DNA of 5,923 nucleotides from an uncultured Polymorphobacter sp. (GTDB lineage: Bacteria; Pseudomonadota; Alphaproteobacteria; Sphingomonadales; Sphingomonadaceae), in the NCBI GenBank assembly GCA_937871645.1, contig CALMPZ010000299.1:1-5923 (forward strand), in the 5' to 3' direction. Both the position numbers and the translations under genes were made by a program. Under the pieces are notes generated by a model. The model was not told where the DNA came from and made no database searches. It saw only the letters and a list, made by a program, of their open reading frames with translations. Below are positions 1 to 5,923 of this stretch, piece by piece; the stretch's first letter is position 1, and each line of letters starts with the position of its first letter.

Positions 1-407
1 AGGACGTCTGGCTGATCGATGCCCGCAGTGGCGCGCAGCGCCCGGTGACCGCCGCCGATGCGCTGGCGCTGGCGCATGCCGGCACGACGCTGACCGGCGC
101 GGCGGCGGTGACACCGCTCGACCCCGCCAACCCGCCGCTCGAACTGCGCCGCAACGTGCCCGGCTGGCGCGTCGCCTTCGCCGACGGCACGCGCGTCTAT
201 ATCGGTGCCGATGGCGCGATCCTGTCGATCCGCACCGGGCTGTGGCGGCTGTTCGACTTCTTCTGGGGGCTGCACATTCTCGATCCGGTCGGGCGCGAGG
301 ATACGCACCACCCGCTGCTCATCGGCTCGGCGGTGCTGGCGGTGACCAGCGTCATCAGCGGCATCGTGCTGATCTTCGTCACGCTGCGCCGCCGACAGCG
401 CCACTAG
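1..407 (+). CDS. PepSY-domain membrane protein, C-terminal part (5' end outside window)
   Basis: The reading frame is open from base 3 and ends at TAG 405-407, giving 134 visible residues. It starts in mid-protein with DVWLIDARSGAQRPV, so the GTG at 45 is an internal Val codon and not the start. A segment typical of PepSY domains, GWRVAFADGTRVYIGADG, lies at about visible residues 54-71. It is followed by the membrane-proximal WRLFDFFWGLHILD and then one hydrophobic helix (about 106-127) ending in the basic tail LRRRQRH. This end resembles PepSY-TM proteins of the inner membrane, often found near TonB-dependent receptors and thought to act in iron or redox-linked processes. The exact role is unknown. 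The positive tail after the last helix suggests a cytoplasmic C-terminus. Its stop codon touches the start codon of the next gene, so the two are probably co-transcribed. The family call is fairly secure; the function is not. Confidence 0.75.
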   Translation, partial: DVWLIDARSGAQRPVTAADALALAHAGTTLTGAAAVTPLDPANPPLELRRNVPGWRVAFADGTRVYIGADGAILSIRTGLWRLFDFFWGLHILDPVGREDTHHPLLIGSAVLAVTSVISGIVLIFVTLRRRQRH

Positions 408-1040
408 ATGGACCCCGCCAACATCACCATCGAACAGTTGCGCCCGGCGCTGGTCGCGCTCGATTTCCTGGGCGTCGCGGTGTTCGCGCTGACCGGCGCG
501 CTGGCGGCGGCGCGCGCCAAGCAGACGATCATCACCTTTGCGTTCTTCGCCGCAGCCACCGGCATCGGCGGCGGCACGCTGCGCGACCTGCTCATCGGCG
601 CACCGGTGTTCTGGGTGCGCCAGCCCGACTATCTGTGGGTGTGCTTCGGCGTCGCGGCGGTCGCCTGGCTCGTCCATGTCGACCGCTGGCCGGCGCGCGC
701 GCTGATCTGGTTCGATGCGGTCGGCATGGCATCGTTCGCCGTCGTTGGCGCAGCCAAAGCCATCAGCTACGGCGTCGCACCGCTCGTCGCAGTCGTCATG
801 GGGGTGCTGACCGCAACCTTCGGCGGCATCATCCGCGACGTGCTGGCCGGTGAGCCGTCGATGCTGCTTGGCCCCGAAATCTATATCTCCGCAGCCGTCA
901 TCAGCGCAGCGGTCTATGTCGGGCTGACGGTGCTGGGCGTGCCGCTGCTTGCCGCCGGCATACTCGGCGCGTTGTCGGGGTTTGCGCTGCGTGCGGCGGC
1001 GATCCGGTTCAATCTGAAGTTGCCGGGGTACAGGCGATAA
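408..1040 (+). CDS. TRIC-type cation channel family membrane protein (YicG/UPF0126)
   Basis: This 210-residue protein is nearly all hydrophobic and shows the two-fold internal repeat of the bacterial TRIC (trimeric intracellular cation channel) family. The first repeat holds FALTGALAAARAKQ (about 26-39) and GIGGGTLRD (52-60). The second holds FDAVGMASFAVVGAAKA (102-118) and FGGIIRD (138-144). The glycine-rich GGG/GG motifs followed by RD are the family signature and bend the pore helices. About seven membrane helices are expected. Characterised prokaryotic members form trimers that conduct K+ and Na+, so an inner-membrane monovalent cation channel is likely; the physiological role in this organism is unknown. 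The length is normal for the family. ATG 408 follows the upstream TAG with no gap, and I see no Shine-Dalgarno sequence in the preceding bases (GACAGCGCCAC). Translation is therefore probably coupled to the PepSY gene. The gene converges on sppA. Confidence 0.9.
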   Translation: MDPANITIEQLRPALVALDFLGVAVFALTGALAAARAKQTIITFAFFAAATGIGGGTLRDLLIGAPVFWVRQPDYLWVCFGVAAVAWLVHVDRWPARALIWFDAVGMASFAVVGAAKAISYGVAPLVAVVMGVLTATFGGIIRDVLAGEPSMLLGPEIYISAAVISAAVYVGLTVLGVPLLAAGILGALSGFALRAAAIRFNLKLPGYRR

Positions 1041-1071
1041 GAGCCTCCGGCGGGCAGGCCTGAGGCTCTTA
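1038..1071. terminator. Bidirectional hairpin between convergent TRIC and sppA genes
   Basis: A perfect 10-bp stem pairs TAAGAGCCTC (1038-1047) with GAGGCTCTTA (1062-1071) around a 14-base loop. The left arm contains the TAA stop of the TRIC gene. The right arm, read on the minus strand, contains the TAA stop of sppA. The position between two convergent genes argues for a shared terminator. No run of U follows the stem on either strand, so classical intrinsic termination would be weak. It may instead protect 3' ends or assist Rho. Confidence 0.6.
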
Positions 1072-2955
1072 ATCTACCAAAGCCGCAAGGCTCGCCAGCC
1101 ACCCCGACGGCGCCTTGACCAGCGCCCGCGGCGGCATCAGCCCCGCACAATCGAGGCAGCTTGCCTGCATCGTCGGGCCGCTGGCGACGGCTTGCGCCTG
1201 CGCGATACCGCCGAGGATGCGCGCCTGGTCGACGCGCGCCAGCCGCGCGAACGGGTCGCGGATGGCGGCTTGCTGGCGCATGTCTTCCTCTTCCTCGCCG
1301 AACAGGCTGTTGAGGATTTCGAACGGCAGCGACGGGCGGCGTTCGATATCGACGGTGCGGACGTCGGCGGGCAGTTGCGCGCGCCGCGCAGCAGCGGCGA
1401 CGGCGGCATCGAGGCCGCCGAGGCTGTCGACCAGCCCGAGGTCCTTGGCGGTCGAGCCGGCCCAGACGCGGCCCTGGCCAATGGCGTCGACGCGTTCGAC
1501 GGGCAGCTTGCGTGCGGCCGAGACCAGCCCGGTGAAGCGGCGGTAGATGTCTTCGACCGAGGCTTGCAGCAGCATCTTGGTGTCGGGGGTCAGCCCACGC
1601 AGGATGTCGGGGGCGCCGGTATAGGGCGTCGATTTGACGCCGTCGGCGCCGATGCCGACGCGGTCGAGCAGGCGGTTGAAGCTCGGGATCACCGCGAACA
1701 CGCCGATCGAGCCGGTGATGGTCGCGGGCTCGGCGATGATTTCGTCGGCGGCGGTGGCGACCCAGTAACCGCCGCTGGCGGCGACCGGCCCGAAGCTGGC
1801 GACGATCGGCAGCTTGCGGGCTTTCGCCTGCAACAGCGCCTCGCGGATGCGTTCGGAGGCCATGACCGAGCCGCCGGGCGAGTCGATGCGCACGACCAGC
1901 GCCTTGATGTCGGTGTCATTCAGTGCGCGGTCGATCTGGCGCGCGATGGTGTCGCCGCCTGCGGTGCCCGCGGGCGCGAAGCCGTCGACGATGTCGCCCG
2001 CGACATAGACGATGCCGATGGCGTCGCCGGACTTCTTGTTCTGGTCGGCGGTGGCGGACAGGTAGCGTGACAACGTTATGCCGTTGAAGCTGGCGATGCT
2101 GTCACCCTCGCCTTCGCCATATTGCTGGCGCAGCGTGCCGTAGAAATCTTCGGGACTGCCGAGGCGGTCAATGAGGCCGGCGGTGCGCGCGGTCTGCGAC
2201 AGGCTACCGCCTGCGGCCTTGACGCGCGCCGGCAGGTCGGCGAGCAGCGCCGGCAAGTCGACCTTGGGGCGGACCTTCGACACATCGGCGCGGTAGCTCG
2301 CCCATAGCGTATCGACGAGCGCCTGCGACGCGGCCTTCGATTCGGGCGAGGCATCGCTGCGCGTGAACGGTTCGACGGCGGACTTGTAGGTGCCGACGCG
2401 GAAGACGTTGACGTCGACATCGAGCTTGTCGAGCGCCTTTTTGAAATACAGGTTGGTGCCGCCGGGGCCGGTGAGCAGCACGCCGCCGAGCGGGTTGAGC
2501 CAGATCTGGCTGGCGTGTGCTGCAAGATAATAGCTGTCATCGGTGTATGCGGTCGAATAGGCGAGCACCGGCTTGCCGGTGGCGCGCACCGCGGTCAGCG
2601 CGCGGCCGATGGCTTGCAGGTTGGCCTGGCCGCCGCCGGTGAAGGCGTCGAGTTCAAGCACGACCGCCTTGATGCGCATGTCGGTCTTGGCGCGGTCGAG
2701 CGCCATCAGCACGTTGCGGACTTCGATCTGGCGCGCCGTGTCGCCGGCAATTGCCGCAAGCAACGGGCGTTCGTTGGCCTGATCCACGATCTGCCCGTCG
2801 AGCGCCAGCACCAGCGCCGCATCGGTCGGCACCGTCGCGGGCGGGCCGCCGCGCAGCAGCGACCAGACGCCGGCAAAGAACACCAGCAGCAGGATCAGCG
2901 CCAGCGCATCCTTGACGCCGACGAGAAAGCGCCAGATTTTGCGCAGCACGTTCAT
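1069..2955 (-). CDS. sppA: Signal peptide peptidase SppA, 67K type (protease IV)
   Basis: SppA is an inner-membrane serine protease that degrades signal peptides released by leader peptidase. This 628-residue protein is close to the E. coli long form in length. It has a short basic N-terminus and one membrane anchor at about residues 14-34. Two tandem ClpP-like protease domains follow. The first carries the general-base lysine K191 in GTYKSAVEPFTR. The second carries VVRIDSPGGSVMASE (354-368), the nucleophile S394 in GPVAASGGYWVA, and the conserved TGSIGVF (414-420). The residues correspond to the known K209/S409 dyad of E. coli, which lies in two halves of the long form, so the enzyme should be active. 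An acidic patch (EEEED, 554-558) and a C-terminal tail with a CLDC pair (C600, C603) follow the catalytic core. ATG 2955-2953 is supported by GGAAAG (2963-2968) seven bases upstream. The gene probably has its own promoter. Confidence 0.95.
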   Translation of the reverse strand: MNVLRKIWRFLVGVKDALALILLLVFFAGVWSLLRGGPPATVPTDAALVLALDGQIVDQANERPLLAAIAGDTARQIEVRNVLMALDRAKTDMRIKAVVLELDAFTGGGQANLQAIGRALTAVRATGKPVLAYSTAYTDDSYYLAAHASQIWLNPLGGVLLTGPGGTNLYFKKALDKLDVDVNVFRVGTYKSAVEPFTRSDASPESKAASQALVDTLWASYRADVSKVRPKVDLPALLADLPARVKAAGGSLSQTARTAGLIDRLGSPEDFYGTLRQQYGEGEGDSIASFNGITLSRYLSATADQNKKSGDAIGIVYVAGDIVDGFAPAGTAGGDTIARQIDRALNDTDIKALVVRIDSPGGSVMASERIREALLQAKARKLPIVASFGPVAASGGYWVATAADEIIAEPATITGSIGVFAVIPSFNRLLDRVGIGADGVKSTPYTGAPDILRGLTPDTKMLLQASVEDIYRRFTGLVSAARKLPVERVDAIGQGRVWAGSTAKDLGLVDSLGGLDAAVAAAARRAQLPADVRTVDIERRPSLPFEILNSLFGEEEEDMRQQAAIRDPFARLARVDQARILGGIAQAQAVASGPTMQASCLDCAGLMPPRALVKAPSGWLASLAALVD

Positions 2956-2987
2956 TTTCGGGCTTTCCGGTCGGGGTTCATCGCCAC

Positions 2988-3016
2988 GCTATACGATGCC
3001 CGCCGGCCAACGCCAA
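2988..3016 (-). promoter_or_regulatory. Candidate sigma-70 promoter of sppA
   Basis: On the minus strand a -35 box TTGGCG (3016-3011) and a -10 box TATAGC (2993-2988) are separated by exactly 17 bases; each matches the consensus at four of six positions. Transcription would begin near 2981, leaving a leader of about 26 bases that holds the GGAAAG ribosome binding site. It lies downstream of the terminator of the preceding gene, as expected for an independent unit. It is predicted by eye only. Confidence 0.45.
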
Positions 3017-3058
3017 ATGACTGTGATATCCCGGCCCGTTGCCGGCCGCATATCGTCC

Positions 3059-3097
3059 AAAAAATCAACGCCCGGCGCGCTGGCGCGCCGGGCGTTG
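3059..3097 (-). terminator. Strong intrinsic terminator of the DUF2853-OmpA gene
   Basis: A perfect GC-rich inverted repeat pairs 3066-3080 with 3083-3097 (core CCCGGCGCGC against GCGCGCCGGG), closed by a tight CTGG turn. Read on the minus strand the stem is followed by GA and then six U (3064-3059). This is a textbook Rho-independent terminator, 28 bases after the stop codon of the gene at 3125-4087. The plus-strand side lacks a comparable U run, so it acts in one direction. It should insulate sppA from read-through. Confidence 0.9.
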
Positions 3098-3124
3098 TTC
3101 ATTCGTCGCCTGATGTTGCGACTG

Positions 3125-4087
3125 TCAGCTCGGATCGACGACGCTGATATCGACACGGCGCGCCTGCACCATGCTGTCTTCGGTGTCGGTCGTTTCGGCC
3201 GGCTTGACGAGATCGATGCTGGCTTCCGGCACGCCGATCAGGATCAATGCAGCGCGGACGCTCTTGGCACGGTTCTTCGAAAGCTCGGCATTCATCGCGG
3301 CGTCGCCGCGCGGGTCATTGTAGCCCGACACCGCGAGTCGTGCGCCGGGATGGCTTTCGACATAGGCCTTGACCGGTGCGGCGACCGCCGCGAAGTCCGG
3401 CGTGACATCGGTCTTGGCGGTATCGAAATAGACTGAAACCGCCGGCTTGCCTTCGACTTCCTGTGTCGTCACGCCCGAACCTTCGGGAACGACCACGGCC
3501 GGTGCGGCGACGGGCGCTGCCGGCACCACGGCTTCGGTGACTTCGGCGACGACGACCGCCTCGGGTTTCGGACGCAGCAGCCACCACAGCAGGCCGGCGA
3601 GCGCCAGCAGACCGAGCAGCCACCACAGCCAGCGCATGCTGCCGGCTGCCGCAACTTCGGGCACCGCAGCGAGCGGTGCGGCGCGCGGTGCAGCCACCGG
3701 CTCGACGACAGCGGCAGCGACCGGGGCTGCCACGGCGGCGGCGACAGGTGCGGCCACTGCAGCAACGGCACCGAAGATGCCGAGCTTGTTGAAGGCTTCG
3801 GCGAGCAGATAGTAAACCGTCACGCGGTTCTTGGTGTGATCGGCCTTCATGCGCTCGCCGACCTTGGCGATCGCCTCATCGAGCACCGAGTCGGGGTCGG
3901 TCAGGCCAAGCTTCTTCTTGCAATAGCTTTCGCGCACCAGGTCGGTTTCGGCAGTGTCGGTGAACGACACCAGTGAAGAGTCGCGGTTGCGCAGCGCAAT
4001 GCCGCAGTGACGCACGATGGCGGCGATGACATTGTCATCCGCATCCGGCGCGTATTTCTTGACGTCGATTGACCAGTCTTCAGCCAT
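3125..4087 (-). CDS. DUF2853 - transmembrane - OmpA-like domain fusion protein
   Basis: This 320-residue protein begins MAEDWSIDVKKYAPDADD. Residues 1 to about 104 match DUF2853 (KKKLGLTDPDS, TKNRVTVYYLLAEAFNKLG), a small bacterial domain of unknown function. An Ala/Val/Pro-rich stretch (107-149) leads to a Trp/Leu helix at about 152-171 (RWLWWLLGLLALAGLLWWLL). After a second Ala/Val/Pro linker comes an OmpA/MotB-like domain (about 214-320) with VYFDTAKTDVTP, SGYNDPRGDAAMNAELSKNRAKSV and QARRVDI. The Asp in GYND (normally GHTD) and the Arg in SKNRA are the positions that bind diaminopimelate of peptidoglycan in OmpA proteins. There is no N-terminal signal peptide. A cytoplasmic DUF2853 domain, one inner-membrane crossing and a periplasmic wall-binding domain are therefore inferred. 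An upstream in-frame GTG at 4096 overlaps the ribosome binding site, so ATG 4087-4085 is preferred. The domain calls are firm; the role is unknown. Confidence 0.88.
   Translation of the reverse strand: MAEDWSIDVKKYAPDADDNVIAAIVRHCGIALRNRDSSLVSFTDTAETDLVRESYCKKKLGLTDPDSVLDEAIAKVGERMKADHTKNRVTVYYLLAEAFNKLGIFGAVAAVAAPVAAAVAAPVAAAVVEPVAAPRAAPLAAVPEVAAAGSMRWLWWLLGLLALAGLLWWLLRPKPEAVVVAEVTEAVVPAAPVAAPAVVVPEGSGVTTQEVEGKPAVSVYFDTAKTDVTPDFAAVAAPVKAYVESHPGARLAVSGYNDPRGDAAMNAELSKNRAKSVRAALILIGVPEASIDLVKPAETTDTEDSMVQARRVDISVVDPS
3650..3769 (-). repeat. Low-complexity Ala/Val/Pro linker coding repeats
   Basis: This part of the DUF2853-OmpA gene encodes about 40 residues made almost only of Ala, Val and Pro, with a recurring A-A-P-V-A-A unit (for example AAPVAAAVAAPVAAAV). 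The DNA is correspondingly repetitive and GC-rich. It probably forms an extended, flexible spacer between the DUF2853 domain and the membrane helix. A shorter second stretch of the same type (3482-3559) lies on the periplasmic side. Such tracts can change length by slippage. Confidence 0.6.
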
Positions 4088-4095
4088 TATCGCCA

Positions 4096-4102
4096 CTCCC
4101 TT
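4096..4102 (-). promoter_or_regulatory. Ribosome binding site fixing the DUF2853-OmpA start
   Basis: On the minus strand AAGGGAG lies eight bases before ATG 4087-4085. The alternative in-frame GTG (4096-4094) begins on the last base of this motif and so could not use it. The resulting N-terminus MAEDW also fits the usual start of DUF2853 proteins. Confidence 0.75.
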
Positions 4103-4156
4103 GTTGATTTGGCGAAGTCCGCCCTTGCGGCGGTACGCCGGTGAAAAGCTCAGCGC

Positions 4157-4184
4157 ATGTTAACCGCAAAGTCAGCCAGCACAA
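4157..4184 (-). promoter_or_regulatory. Weak candidate promoter of the DUF2853-OmpA gene
   Basis: On the minus strand TTGTGC (4184-4179) and TAACAT (4162-4157) are 16 bases apart and could serve as -35 and -10 boxes, giving a leader of about 60 bases. Both boxes match the consensus poorly. A better -35-like TTGACG sits at 4197-4192 but lacks a good -10. This is a tentative placement. Confidence 0.22.
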
Positions 4185-4292
4185 GATAGAACGTCAACTG
4201 CGACGCAGCAGCATTTTGCGCTGTCTTACAGGGGCGTCCGCTGGCGCATTAAATCGACGCAGCGCTGACATCGAAAGTTCATCGATCCTGCC

Positions 4293-4322
4293 CTTGACGC
4301 TTCCGGCGCCGGGTACCATATG
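4293..4322 (+). promoter_or_regulatory. groESL promoter, sigma-70 and/or RpoH (sigma-32) type
   Basis: CTTGAC (4293-4298) and CCATAT (4316-4321) are 17 bases apart, close to the alphaproteobacterial heat-shock sigma factor pattern CTTGAA-N16-18-CCATNT. Shifted by one base, TTGACG (4294-4299) and CATATG (4317-4322), also 17 apart, fit a sigma-70 promoter. Transcription would start at about 4329-4331, immediately before the CIRCE operator. Overlapping use by both sigma factors is inferred. Confidence 0.7.
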
Positions 4323-4332
4323 CGCCCAGTCG

Positions 4333-4359
4333 TTAGCACTCGCCTTTGCTGAGTGCCAA
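4333..4359 (+). promoter_or_regulatory. CIRCE operator (HrcA binding site)
   Basis: TTAGCACTC (4333-4341), nine spacer bases, then GAGTGCCAA (4351-4359). The consensus is TTAGCACTC-N9-GAGTGCTAA, so only one base differs, in the right arm. The flanking CG pairs (4331-4332 and 4360-4361) extend the symmetry. The element sits at the predicted transcription start and in the groES leader, where the repressor HrcA blocks groESL expression until heat shock. An hrcA gene is expected elsewhere in the genome. Confidence 0.95.
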
Positions 4360-4380
4360 CGCAGCCATTCGTCATCAAAA

Positions 4381-4386
4381 AGGAAG
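4381..4386 (+). promoter_or_regulatory. groES ribosome binding site
   Basis: AGGAAG lies five bases before ATG 4392. It selects that start over a GTG at 4353, which lies within the right arm of the CIRCE element and would add 13 residues foreign to GroES. Confidence 0.8.
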
Positions 4387-4391
4387 CTCAC

Positions 4392-4682
4392 ATGAAATTC
4401 CGTCCGCTGCACGACCGCGTGCTCGTTCGCCGCATCGAAGCCGAAGCCAAGACCGCTGGCGGCATCATCATCCCCGACACCGCCAAGGAAAAGCCGCAGG
4501 AAGGCGTGATCGTCGCTGCCGGTGCCGGTGCACGTGGCGATGACGGCAAGGTCAACGCGCTCGACGTCAAGGCCGGCGACAAGATCCTGTTCGGCAAATG
4601 GTCGGGCACCGAGATCAAGGTCGACGGCGAAGACCTGCTGATCATGAAGGAAAGCGACGTTCTCGGCATCATCGAAGCCTGA
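4392..4682 (+). CDS. groES: Co-chaperonin GroES (Hsp10)
   Basis: This 96-residue protein is the full normal length of GroES, the seven-subunit lid that closes the GroEL folding chamber in the cytoplasm. It begins [14 protein letters not shown], the conserved first strand. The mobile loop that docks onto GroEL lies at about residues 16-33, with the hydrophobic contact triplet III in [13 protein letters not shown]. The roof region follows (GARGDDGKV, about 47-54). The C-terminal half shows [19 protein letters not shown] and ends [12 protein letters not shown], as in other alphaproteobacterial GroES. It is the first gene of the heat-shock operon, under CIRCE/HrcA control, and is followed by groEL after 60 bases. 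No abnormality is visible. Confidence 0.98.
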   Translation: MKFRPLHDRVLVRRIEAEAKTAGGIIIPDTAKEKPQEGVIVAAGAGARGDDGKVNALDVKAGDKILFGKWSGTEIKVDGEDLLIMKESDVLGIIEA

Positions 4683-4689
4683 AGCTTCG
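4673..4689 (+). other. Small hairpin over the groES stop codon
   Basis: CGAAGC (4673-4678) pairs with GCTTCG (4684-4689) around a five-base loop that includes most of the groES TGA stop. A six-pair stem in the groES-groEL junction could mark an mRNA processing or stability site, as described for groESL mRNA in some alphaproteobacteria. No U run follows, so it is not a terminator. It could be chance. Confidence 0.3.
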
Positions 4690-4697
4690 CAGCCTGA

Positions 4698-5923
<1,226 letters not shown>

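Larger units (their letters stand above)
4088..4391. other. Divergent intergenic region, DUF2853-OmpA gene / groESL
   Basis: This 304-base gap between divergent genes contains no supportable coding gene. Its right third holds the groESL promoter, CIRCE operator and groES ribosome binding site. Its left part holds the leader and a weak candidate promoter for the DUF2853-OmpA gene, plus a small GC hairpin (4128-4132 with 4136-4140) in that leader. Bases 4200-4290 show nothing I can name, apart from a 9-base direct repeat CGACGCAGC (4201 and 4255) that may be chance. Confidence 0.7.

Noticed and set aside
45..47. GTG as start of a 120-residue protein
   Set aside because: The same frame is open upstream to the window edge and encodes sequence consistent with a PepSY protein, so the gene is cut by the window rather than starting here.
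242..853. 203-codon plus-strand frame overlapping the PepSY and TRIC genes
   Set aside because: Arg/His/Ala-rich out-of-frame product with no domain; the two overlapping genes have clear families.
1192..2070. 292-codon open frame on the plus strand inside sppA
   Set aside because: Antisense shadow of sppA, rich in Gly/Asp/Ala with no recognisable domain; the sppA catalytic motifs are intact on the minus strand.
2515..3147. 210-codon plus-strand frame across the sppA start and the intergenic region
   Set aside because: It is antisense to sppA, runs through the sppA promoter and the intrinsic terminator, and encodes a composition without family features.
4094..4096. GTG start for the DUF2853-OmpA gene, three codons upstream
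   Set aside because: It overlaps the Shine-Dalgarno sequence. ATG 4087-4085 has the right spacing and gives the expected MAEDW start.
4201..4263. Direct repeat CGACGCAGC at 4201 and 4255
   Set aside because: Only nine GC-rich bases and two copies; likely chance, with no link to the promoters.
4353..4391. Upstream GTG start for groES
   Set aside because: It lies inside the CIRCE right arm, has no ribosome binding site, and adds residues not found in GroES. ATG 4392 has AGGAAG at the correct distance.

Overview
This GC-rich window reads as chromosome of an alphaproteobacterium, most likely a sphingomonad (Sphingomonadales). The evidence is the GroES/GroEL sequence style, a CIRCE operator in front of groESL, a long (67K-type) SppA, and a DUF2853 protein whose 'M(A/S)EDW..DVKKY' start I associate with Sphingomonadales. 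The genus is inference. No rRNA, tRNA, CRISPR array, insertion sequence or integration site was seen. It looks like ordinary housekeeping chromosome rather than a mobile region.

Left part, plus strand (1-1040): the C-terminal end of a PepSY-domain membrane protein is followed directly (TAG then ATG, no gap) by a TRIC-type (YicG/UPF0126) cation channel gene. The pair looks translationally coupled. It ends against the convergent sppA gene at a 10-bp-stem hairpin that contains both genes' stop codons.

Middle part, minus strand (1069-4087): sppA encodes a membrane-anchored signal peptide peptidase with a visible Lys/Ser dyad (K191, S394) and its own candidate promoter. Upstream of it lies a gene for an unusual three-part protein: DUF2853 domain, Ala/Val/Pro linker, one transmembrane helix, second Ala/Val/Pro linker, then an OmpA-like peptidoglycan-binding domain. 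A strong intrinsic terminator (15-bp stem plus six U) separates this gene from sppA, so the two are probably separate transcription units.

Right part, plus strand (4293-5923): the groESL heat-shock chaperonin operon, divergent from the DUF2853-OmpA gene. A 304-bp intergenic region carries a promoter that fits both sigma-70 and alphaproteobacterial RpoH consensus. A near-perfect CIRCE operator for HrcA follows at the expected start of transcription. groES is complete (96 aa). groEL runs off the end after 393 residues, all in frame and intact.

A common theme is envelope and protein quality control: SppA clears signal-peptide remnants in the membrane, GroESL folds cytosolic proteins, and the DUF2853-OmpA protein could link cytoplasm to cell wall. 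That functional connection is inference from proximity only. The most interesting item is the DUF2853-TM-OmpA fusion. I found no convincing new multi-gene system.
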